A stretch of DNA of 18,453 nucleotides from UBA11612 sp963976395 (GTDB lineage: Bacteria > Pseudomonadota > Alphaproteobacteria > Rhodospirillales > Rhodospirillaceae): contig CAXBLG010000069.1 of NCBI GenBank assembly GCA_963976395.1, positions 1 to 18,453 of the forward strand, written 5' to 3'. How positions within the stretch are numbered: position 1 is the first letter of the stretch; each line of letters begins with the position of its first letter. The notes below the pieces were generated by a model. It did no database searches, was not told the origin of the DNA, and saw nothing but the letters and a program-made list of their open reading frames with translations. This document shows, piece by piece, positions 13,608 through 18,453 of this stretch. A program made the translations under genes and the position numbers.

Positions 13608-14485
13608 ATACCCAGAATAAAATTATGTCCCCAGTGACTACCGCGTGTGGTCTCGAAGACCTGATGCGTCGTCCAATCTTTTACCAATCCGCCCGTGCCG
13701 AACTCCAATTGAAAGCCGCCAGGCGTGACCATATAGAACGAGATCATATCGTCATTCACATGTCGGCCAAGGGTCATGCTAATAGGAACATTGTGCTCAC
13801 CCACCCGGTCGAGCGCGCGGCCCACTTCATCGATGGTATCCACTTCAACCATGAGATGGTTGCAGCCCGTGGGATCGGCCAACTCCGCGAATGCCAAACT
13901 GTGCTGACGCCCGTTGCCGCAATGAAGAAAATTGATGCTGATGGGCGGGGCGCTTGGGTCCATCGTCAGGTGGAGAATGTCGGAGATCCCGAAGTTCATC
14001 ACGCCTGTCCAGAAATCGACAGTTTCCTTGAGGTTGGAGGTGGGCAGAACTGCATGACCAAAACCCAAATTCGTCGTCACAAACTTTGTGCCGGTGGGTG
14101 ACACGAATTTCGAGAATGCCGCAATCGGCCCCCAGAACACCTCATGGCGGAGGCCCGAAGGATCGATGAAGGAAAAGAAATCCTGTACTTTGCGCATCTT
14201 GATTTCGTCGGCTGTGCCCGGCGTGACTTTAATCTTGGCCTTTTCCACGGCACTTTTTAGTGCGTTAAAGTCGGCTTCGGTATCCGCCCCCCAACCCGAT
14301 GCGAACAATTCGTCTTTACCGGTGTCCTGAATTGCGAAGCGAAAATCGCGCTCGTCCATCTTCAAATACAGCACGCCGTCCGGGCCATTGGTCGCAGCCA
14401 TGCCCAGTACGCCCGTGCCGTAAGTGCGCCACTTCTCGATATCCGTGGTGCCGATAATGACATATCCGAATTCCGTTATTTTCAC
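13595..14485 (-). CDS. Type I extradiol dioxygenase-like VOC protein (two-module, BphC-like)
   Basis: The 296-aa protein has two VOC modules, matching catechol-cleaving 2,3-dihydroxybiphenyl 1,2-dioxygenases. The full active-site set is present in the C-terminal module: iron ligands His144 (GFGHAVL), His210 (NHLMVE) and Glu261 (FQLEFGTGG), plus the second-shell catalytic residues His195 (RQHSLAF), His242 (GRHVND) and Tyr251 (ISFY). These are within two positions of the BphC numbering. Members open an aromatic diol ring next to the hydroxyls using Fe(II) and O2. The substrate could be a catechol or a polycyclic or steroid-type diol. The start is a GTG at 14485, with GGAGGGG about 6 nt upstream. 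It is probably a single-gene transcript: the TRAP operon lies 420 bp further on and no ring-hydroxylating or hydrolase gene is present. Tandem palindromes upstream suggest specific control. Confidence 0.85.
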   Translation of the reverse strand: MKITEFGYVIIGTTDIEKWRTYGTGVLGMAATNGPDGVLYLKMDERDFRFAIQDTGKDELFASGWGADTEADFNALKSAVEKAKIKVTPGTADEIKMRKVQDFFSFIDPSGLRHEVFWGPIAAFSKFVSPTGTKFVTTNLGFGHAVLPTSNLKETVDFWTGVMNFGISDILHLTMDPSAPPISINFLHCGNGRQHSLAFAELADPTGCNHLMVEVDTIDEVGRALDRVGEHNVPISMTLGRHVNDDMISFYMVTPGGFQLEFGTGGLVKDWTTHQVFETTRGSHWGHNFILGMPPQ

Positions 14486-14586
14486 GTTTGCCCCTCCGTA
14501 AGCCCTAATATGCGTAAAATATCTGCCCTATTTTTAGCACATCATATAGCTGATCGGTCGCGGATGGAAAATATGCTCTTTTGTAA

Positions 14587-14628
14587 GCCAAAAGCACGGT
14601 TTTGCGCGCCAAAAGCATGGTTTTGTGC
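14587..14628. repeat. Two tandem 21-bp repeats, each an inverted repeat (operator-like array)
   Basis: The units at 14587-14607 and 14608-14628 differ at only two positions. Each contains CAAAA and TTTTG half-sites separated by 6 bp (14589-14604 and 14610-14625). The 21-bp period puts both palindromes on the same face of the helix, as expected for cooperative dimer binding. They lie 100-145 bp upstream of the dioxygenase start and about 210 bp before the plus-strand DUF6481-like gene. Which gene they control is unknown; the dioxygenase is the more likely target. Confidence 0.6.
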
Positions 14629-14670
14629 TTACGCTCTGCCGTTTTCATCGCCTCTGATCGCCACATAGAA

Positions 14671-14692
14671 GCACGAATGGCAAGATTCGTGC
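14671..14692. promoter_or_regulatory. Perfect 8-bp inverted repeat in the dioxygenase upstream region
   Basis: GCACGAAT (14671-14678) and ATTCGTGC (14685-14692) are separated by GGCAAG. It is a good shape for a second operator or a small hairpin. Apart from this and the tandem repeats, the 350-bp gap 14486-14835 holds no convincing gene; an 85-residue open frame there is unsupported. Confidence 0.35.
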
Positions 14693-14835
14693 GTCCGATC
14701 ACAGATACGCCGTTTGTAGTCCGCGCATTAGAAGGTATAACGCGGTCTTCCCAACGCATCACGCCGTAGGACTGTGATCAAACGACGTGAAGACGCGATG
14801 CGGCACACCACTCAACAGATGGAACTTTAAAATAG

Positions 14836-15222
14836 ATGGCTAAAGGCGACGTAAATTTTAATGAACGGCTGCAAGCTGCGGCCAAGGCCAGACAAGTTGC
14901 GCTCGCAAAGGCAAAAGCCAATGCCCCCAGCAATGCGCCCGATTTTGCAGAGCGGCAGGCCGAGCGTATAGCGCTTGCCGCCGCCCGCGAAAAACGTCAG
15001 GCCGAAGCTGCAGAACGCAAGCGCGCCGAAATCGCGCGCAAGGCCGAAGAAAAAGCAGCAGCGAAACTCGCCAAACAACGCCAGGCCGAAGCCGAGGCGA
15101 TCGAGAAAGAAGCGGAGGTCATCCGGGCTGCCGAGGATGCCGAAACCCTCAAGGCAAGACAAAAAGCTGCGCGGGACGCCAAGTATGCCGCCCGCAAAGC
15201 ACGGGGCAGCAAAGGCAGATAA
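14836..15222 (+). CDS. DUF6481-like Ala/Lys/Glu-rich helical protein
   Basis: The 128-aa protein is nearly all Ala, Lys, Glu, Arg and Gln. It forms one long predicted helix or coiled coil (about 30-115), between a short opening with FNERLQAAAKAR (8-19) and a basic tail DAKYAARKARGSKGR. It contains ERQAERIALAAAREKRQAEA (44-63), and this composition and the tail match the alphaproteobacterial DUF6481 family as I recall it. Function is unknown; the basic tail would allow nucleic acid contact, but that is inference. There is no signal peptide. The ATG has only a weak ribosome site. Its stop lies 30 bp from the convergent GNAT gene, and it does not appear to share an operon with any neighbour. Confidence 0.75.
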   Translation: MAKGDVNFNERLQAAAKARQVALAKAKANAPSNAPDFAERQAERIALAAAREKRQAEAAERKRAEIARKAEEKAAAKLAKQRQAEAEAIEKEAEVIRAAEDAETLKARQKAARDAKYAARKARGSKGR

Positions 15223-15252
15223 CCTGTTGACCGATAGCGCTTGGCGCAGTGC

Positions 15253-15792
15253 TTATTGAGATAGACCGAAGGCGGGTGGGTACTTAACCGTGCCCTCCAC
15301 CCCCGCGAGGGCGCCCGGCACCAGCTCCAGAGCCATGAACGCGTCATCCGTCACCTCAAATGGCGGTTTAATCCGCCACATCGATGCAGGTTTATATCCA
15401 AAGCGCGGGTAATAGCCTGGATGTCCGAGCAATATCACCGAGCGATGCCCCAAACGCCGGGCAGCGTCATGCCCCTCGTTGATCAACCGCGCACCAATTT
15501 TATTGCCTTGAAAGTCCGGATGAACGGACACCGGCGCAAGCGCGAGCGACTTGGCAAGGCTCTTGTCCGGAACTTCAATAAATATCGGCGTAAAAAGAAT
15601 ATGGCCGACGATCTCATCTTCCCTCACGGCAACCAAAGACAGATTCGGAATAAAGTCCTCGGCCTTTCGCAAGCGCCCGACTAATCGAAACTCATCTCCA
15701 TCCGTATGCTCGGCATTGAGGAATGCTTTTTGAACGACCACCTCGGTGCGACCATAATCAGACGGCTGTTCTTGCCGAATCGAAACATTCAT
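15253..15792 (-). CDS. GNAT-family N-acetyltransferase
   Basis: The 179-aa protein is a single GNAT domain. It opens with IRQEQPSDYG (5-14), has the strand LVAVREDEIVGHILF (53-67), and the acetyl-CoA-binding motif A with APVSVHPDFQGNKIGARLI (86-104), in which QGNKIG fits Q/RxxGxG/A. It continues with LLGHPGYYPRFGY (121-133), typical of the YhbS-like subgroup. It transfers acetyl from acetyl-CoA to an amine, but the acceptor (small molecule, protein N-terminus, antibiotic) cannot be told from sequence. It is monocistronic, convergent with the DUF6481-like gene. The 170 bp upstream to 15963 is AT-rich and presumably carries divergent promoters, but I see no strong boxes. Confidence 0.88.
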   Translation of the reverse strand: MNVSIRQEQPSDYGRTEVVVQKAFLNAEHTDGDEFRLVGRLRKAEDFIPNLSLVAVREDEIVGHILFTPIFIEVPDKSLAKSLALAPVSVHPDFQGNKIGARLINEGHDAARRLGHRSVILLGHPGYYPRFGYKPASMWRIKPPFEVTDDAFMALELVPGALAGVEGTVKYPPAFGLSQ

Positions 15793-15963
15793 TTACATTT
15801 TTCTCCGTAACAAGACGCTGATTGTGTAAATGCGTTCTCCATCACTGTAACACAACGACACAAAGCATCGGGCGCGCGATATTCGCATTTTCACGTACTG
15901 TGCTATCATCGTAAACGCACTCGATATCAAGTCGTCCAATTCTGAAAATGATGGGCGATACAT

Positions 15964-16380
15964 ATGGTTTGGGGCACATTATTCATGAATCACATTGTCG
16001 TACTTTTTGCCGCCGCAAGTTTTCTAATCCTAAATCTCGCGGCACCGGCTACACGCGCAGACGGCCCCGATTACGAGGGCACTATCGCCTATATCCAGAG
16101 CGGCGTGAACGGCACGTTCGCCCAAGAATCACACTGTACCTTTCTGACGGACACCCCGGCTTCCGACGGAGGCACATTTGAGGCCGGCGCCTTGAGCGTT
16201 GTCCCGACGGCGATTTCCGCGCGTGAGATTCGGTTTGAATGCCTAAAAGGGGAGGATTGTGTCGCCTCGCCCTCTGGCGACAGTGAGAAGTCGATTGGCC
16301 TGGCTGTTCACGGCGATGCGCACGGCATGGCCTTAGCTTTAAGCCGTTTGATCGAAATGTGCAGCGGCGGAATACACTAG
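15964..16380 (+). CDS. Exported four-cysteine hypothetical protein
   Basis: I do not recognise the family. The 138-aa protein has an N-terminal hydrophobic stretch (about residues 9-28, IVVLFAAASFLILNLAAPA) ending ATRADG, a plausible Sec signal peptide, though it lacks the usual basic n-region. The mature part of about 106 residues has four cysteines (58, 93, 99, 133), which could form two disulfides in the periplasm, and a small strand-rich pattern. No lipobox is seen. The start may instead be the ATG at 15985 (MNHIVV); neither start has a good ribosome site, so the position is uncertain. It is followed 33 bp later by the methyltransferase gene on the same strand, which may be co-transcribed. 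Confidence 0.6.
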   Translation: MVWGTLFMNHIVVLFAAASFLILNLAAPATRADGPDYEGTIAYIQSGVNGTFAQESHCTFLTDTPASDGGTFEAGALSVVPTAISAREIRFECLKGEDCVASPSGDSEKSIGLAVHGDAHGMALALSRLIEMCSGGIH

Positions 16381-16413
16381 AAAGCTGTTTGCGCCGCGCA
16401 TATAAATCAACGC

Positions 16414-17187
16414 ATGAATTCATTTACCGCTCACAACATACGGTTTGCCGACGGCACGCAGACCATGCCGGAGCAGCCGCACCTCCTGGCCGATGTTCCG
16501 TGGTGCCAAGGCGCTAAACGGGTTCTTAAAATGCTTTACGGCGATGCCGTGGCTGGTAAGCGGATCGCTGATCTTGGCTGTCTTGAGGGCGGCTATGCTC
16601 TGGAATTTGCCCGAATGGGCTTTGAGTCTTTCGGGATCGAGGTTCGCGGCTCTAACTTTGAGAATTGTATAGAGGTCAAGCGCCGGGCAGAGCTACCAAA
16701 TTTAGATTTCGCGCAAGACGATGTTTGGAATCTTGCCAAGTATGGCCCTTTTGACGTGATTTTCTGCTGCGGTCTTTTGTATCACCTGGATCGCCCGCGC
16801 GAGTTTATCCAATTGATGGGCCAACAAGCGCGAGATGCAATCATCATCAATACCCATTACGCGCCGAGAGGCTGGTACTTCGGGTCACAGTTCAAGCTTT
16901 CTAAAATGACCGAGCAGGAAGGCTTACCCGGTCGCTGGCTTTCCGAGCACAAGGCGCAAAGCACCGAGGAACTGGAGAAACTAAAGTGGGCGTCATGGGA
17001 CAATCAGAGGAGCTTTTGGCCCACCAAAGAGGCCCTTCTTCATGCTATTAATGAAGCCGGTTTCGACCTTGCTTTTGAGCAATTTGATACCCTGGGTCAT
17101 ATTCTCGGCAACAGTATGAGCAAGGAAACCAAACGCAACCATCGCAGTGTTTTTATAGGAATTCGGACAAAATCCGCTAGGCTGTGA
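16414..17187 (+). CDS. Class I SAM-dependent methyltransferase
   Basis: The 257-aa protein carries the Rossmann-type SAM site: motif I KRIADLGCLEGGYALEFA (49-66), followed by GIEVRGSNF (74-82) where Glu76 would bind the ribose. The post-I acidic stretch AQDDVWNL (100-107) and motif IV-like FDVIFCCGLLYHLDRP (113-128) complete the fold. The Cys-rich LYHLDRP segment is common in Methyltransf_23/DUF1698-type enzymes that methylate small molecules, tRNA or sugars, and the target is unknown here. The C-terminal 110 residues include a Trp-rich part (WASWDNQRSFWP) that may form the substrate lid. No ribosome site is clear. The next VOC gene's start follows the stop by 26 bp. Confidence 0.87.
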   Translation: MNSFTAHNIRFADGTQTMPEQPHLLADVPWCQGAKRVLKMLYGDAVAGKRIADLGCLEGGYALEFARMGFESFGIEVRGSNFENCIEVKRRAELPNLDFAQDDVWNLAKYGPFDVIFCCGLLYHLDRPREFIQLMGQQARDAIIINTHYAPRGWYFGSQFKLSKMTEQEGLPGRWLSEHKAQSTEELEKLKWASWDNQRSFWPTKEALLHAINEAGFDLAFEQFDTLGHILGNSMSKETKRNHRSVFIGIRTKSARL

Positions 17188-17213
17188 CAACACTTGGTTT
17201 TGGAGAGCCTGTC

Positions 17214-17714
17214 ATGCGCAACCTGATCACCGTGATACTCTTTTCAATTGCAGTTCTAACAATAGCGCCCGGCGCCCAGGCTCAAGTGCCCGAAGCCGCG
17301 ACAATGGCGTGGCCCGATAAATCGAGTTCATCGGTGGTTTTCACATCACGGGTGGTTTGGAACATGGACAAGGCGCTTGATTTTTATGTCCAGGCATTAG
17401 GCATGCAACGGGTGGGCGGATTTAGCACTGCTGATAAGAGCGCTCAGGAGGTTTTTTTAGCTTTTACCGACACACCTGACTCCGTCAAGGTCGCGTTGCT
17501 TCAGCAGTCCAAGAACACCGAACCGCTACCTCACCCGGACGGCTATTCGCACATCGTTATTCAAGTTCCGGACATTAAGGCTGTGCTCACACGCATTCCC
17601 AGTGCAGGAGGAAAGATTGTCGGCGAACTGCACCATGTAGCTGCAGCCAAGACGTGGATTGCCATGACCGAAGACCCCGATGGGCATAAGGTGGAACTGT
17701 TACAACGCGACTAG
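17214..17714 (+). CDS. Sec-exported VOC protein with an eroded metal site
   Basis: The 166-aa protein starts at ATG 17214, which has GGAG 8 nt upstream. The frame extends to an ATG at 17184, but that would put ten extra residues before a perfect signal peptide and overlap the methyltransferase stop. The signal peptide runs MRNLITVILFSIAVLTIAPG with a cleavage site near AQA-Q (residues 22-25). The rest is one VOC module; LDFYVQALGM and HIVIQVPDI mark the two halves. Of the four usual metal ligands, His (SHIVI) and Glu (KVELLQ) of the second half remain. The first half has Phe where His is expected and Ala where Glu is expected (VKVALLQ). A metal enzyme is therefore doubtful; ligand binding is possible. 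It may be co-transcribed with the methyltransferase. It resembles the Tat-exported VOC protein at 9856 in topology only. Confidence 0.8.
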   Translation: MRNLITVILFSIAVLTIAPGAQAQVPEAATMAWPDKSSSSVVFTSRVVWNMDKALDFYVQALGMQRVGGFSTADKSAQEVFLAFTDTPDSVKVALLQQSKNTEPLPHPDGYSHIVIQVPDIKAVLTRIPSAGGKIVGELHHVAAAKTWIAMTEDPDGHKVELLQRD

Positions 17715-17717
17715 GTA

Positions 17718-17741
17718 GCGGCATGAGAAATCATAGGCCGC
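17718..17741 (+). terminator. Hairpin with GAAA tetraloop after the VOC gene
   Basis: GCGGCATGA pairs with TCAT-AG-GCCGC across a GAAA loop, starting 4 bp after the VOC stop. A two-base bulge (AG) interrupts the stem. No U-tract follows, so it is a terminator or 3'-stabilising stem of moderate certainty. The rest of 17742-17931 holds only a CCGACCGGTCG palindrome (17762-17772 region) and an AT-rich stretch; no gene is seen. Confidence 0.4.
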
Positions 17742-17931
17742 AATCATCCGATTCAATAATTGTCCGACCGGTCGAAAAAAAGTCGCGATTGCTTTATCCT
17801 TTAAAATAAACAGGTTCGCCACAACGGCGCACACCGACTGGACCCTTCACACCCCCCCTATACCTGATAAGCTTGTCCCGTTGTGAGGCGTGGTTAAAGG
17901 AAGTTTCGTACTACAAAAGGATTTTTTCGAA

Positions 17932-18438
17932 ATGTCGGCTCCGGAGCCAGGTTTGTCGGCGGACCACACAGCCCGGTTTTTCCACGAAACCGCAGAGATG
18001 CTGCTTGTACTTTCCTGCGATTTGAACTGCATAACTGCTTCACCCCCCTTCTGCATTTTCACCGGACAATCCAGCGACTTAATTTTTGAACAGCCCGTCA
18101 AACAATTTATATACGCTGACGATTGGCCAAATTTTTCTTCGACGTTGACCGCACTCCGCAATGGAGAAAAGATCACTCGCTTTGATGTGCGCGTTAAGAT
18201 GGCGAATGGTGAAATTCATCACGTTGACTGGAGTGCGAGGCGAGTTGATGACACGCTGTACTGCGGACTCAGCGACGCTAGTGAATGGCTGTGGCGTGAT
18301 TCTATGCGGGCCGCCCATCAAGACATACTATCTTCTATTTTGAACCGCGAAGACCTGAACCAAATTCTCGCCGCCGTATGCAAGCACATGGAAGTGCTCA
18401 TGACCGGCCCCCATTGGGTGGTCCGGTGTGAATGTTAG
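17932..18438 (+). CDS. PAS-GAF signalling protein, N-terminal part, frame lost near the window end
   Basis: The protein has a PAS domain at about residues 8-120 (numbered from ATG 17932), seen in FFHETAEMLLVLSCDLN, YADDWPNFSSTL and VKMANGEIHHVDWSARRV. A linker and the first helix of a GAF domain follow (ILSSILNREDLNQILAAVCK), as in diguanylate cyclases, phosphodiesterases or histidine kinases. The frame stops at 18438, only a few residues into the GAF domain. The next frame reads MLVQHGV from 18432 on, which looks like the following GAF strand, so a frameshift (or a read error at the CCCCC run at 18405-18409) is likely. The output domain lies outside the window. The start is uncertain: GTG 17890 gives 14 more residues, while the ATG has AAAGGA about 11 nt upstream. 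It may be a real gene with a defect, or a sequence error. Confidence 0.65.
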   Translation: MSAPEPGLSADHTARFFHETAEMLLVLSCDLNCITASPPFCIFTGQSSDLIFEQPVKQFIYADDWPNFSSTLTALRNGEKITRFDVRVKMANGEIHHVDWSARRVDDTLYCGLSDASEWLWRDSMRAAHQDILSSILNREDLNQILAAVCKHMEVLMTGPHWVVRCEC

Positions 18439-18453
18439 TTCAACATGGTGTTT

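Noticed and set aside
14587..14628. Start of a CRISPR array
   Set aside because: Only two units directly abutting with no spacers; the inner palindromes indicate operators.
14505..14762. 85-residue minus-strand frame between the dioxygenase and the DUF6481-like gene
   Set aside because: No family resemblance, no good ribosome site, and it runs through the tandem palindromic repeats, which are better read as regulatory DNA.
17184..17213. Upstream ATG of the second exported VOC gene
   Set aside because: It would overlap the methyltransferase stop and add ten residues before a complete signal peptide; ATG 17214 has a good ribosome site.

Overview
The window looks like chromosomal DNA of a free-living, probably aquatic alphaproteobacterium. 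The evidence is a short DksA/TraR-type zinc-finger protein, a DUF6481-type Ala/Lys/Glu-rich protein, an isocitrate lyase gene divergent from a RamB/ScfR-type regulator, and a TRAP transporter. GC content is moderate by eye. This is inference from gene content; no rRNA or other phylogenetic marker is present, and I found no tRNA, CRISPR array, insertion sequence or phage gene.

Layout. (1) 1-1221, minus strand: the 5' part of ettA (ABC-F translation factor, cut by the window edge), a small DksA/TraR-family regulator and an unrecognised 87-aa protein. (2) 1316-3154, minus strand: three overlapping genes form a flavinylation module. They encode an exported FMN-binding-domain protein with an SGTT attachment motif, an ApbE-type FMN transferase, and a four-helix, five-histidine membrane protein that looks like a small cytochrome b. 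(3) 3361-6414: aceA on the minus strand and a divergent RamB/ScfR-like regulator on the plus strand. The 315-bp spacer holds a good sigma70-like promoter and TTTGC-type candidate operators. (4) 6429-8769, plus strand: two tandem FMN-dependent L-2-hydroxyacid oxidase/dehydrogenase paralogues with diverged active sites. (5) 8773-13175, minus strand: an apparent five-gene operon, dctQ - dctM - SDR - Tat-exported VOC protein - D-2-hydroxyacid dehydrogenase, with no substrate-binding dctP. (6) 13437-13586: a tiny in-frame remnant of an MFS transporter. (7) 13595-14485, minus strand: a complete type I extradiol-dioxygenase-like protein; its upstream region carries two tandem 21-bp palindromic repeats and a further inverted repeat. 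(8) 14836-18453: DUF6481-like protein, GNAT acetyltransferase, a secreted four-cysteine protein, a SAM-dependent methyltransferase, a second exported VOC protein, and a PAS-GAF signalling protein whose frame is lost near the window edge.

How the genes fit together. Regions 3-7 read as an accessory organic-acid and aromatic catabolism neighbourhood. It would cover import of an organic anion (TRAP), oxidation of L-2-hydroxyacids by two flavoenzymes, reduction/oxidation of D-2-hydroxyacids, a possible ring-cleavage step, and the glyoxylate shunt entry enzyme under a short-chain acyl regulator. The specific substrates cannot be read from sequence. The least ordinary items are the flavinylation module, the SDR that has lost its catalytic Tyr and Lys, the two exported VOC proteins with eroded metal sites, the TRAP operon lacking a DctP but encoding an exported VOC protein, and the tandem palindromic operator-like array.
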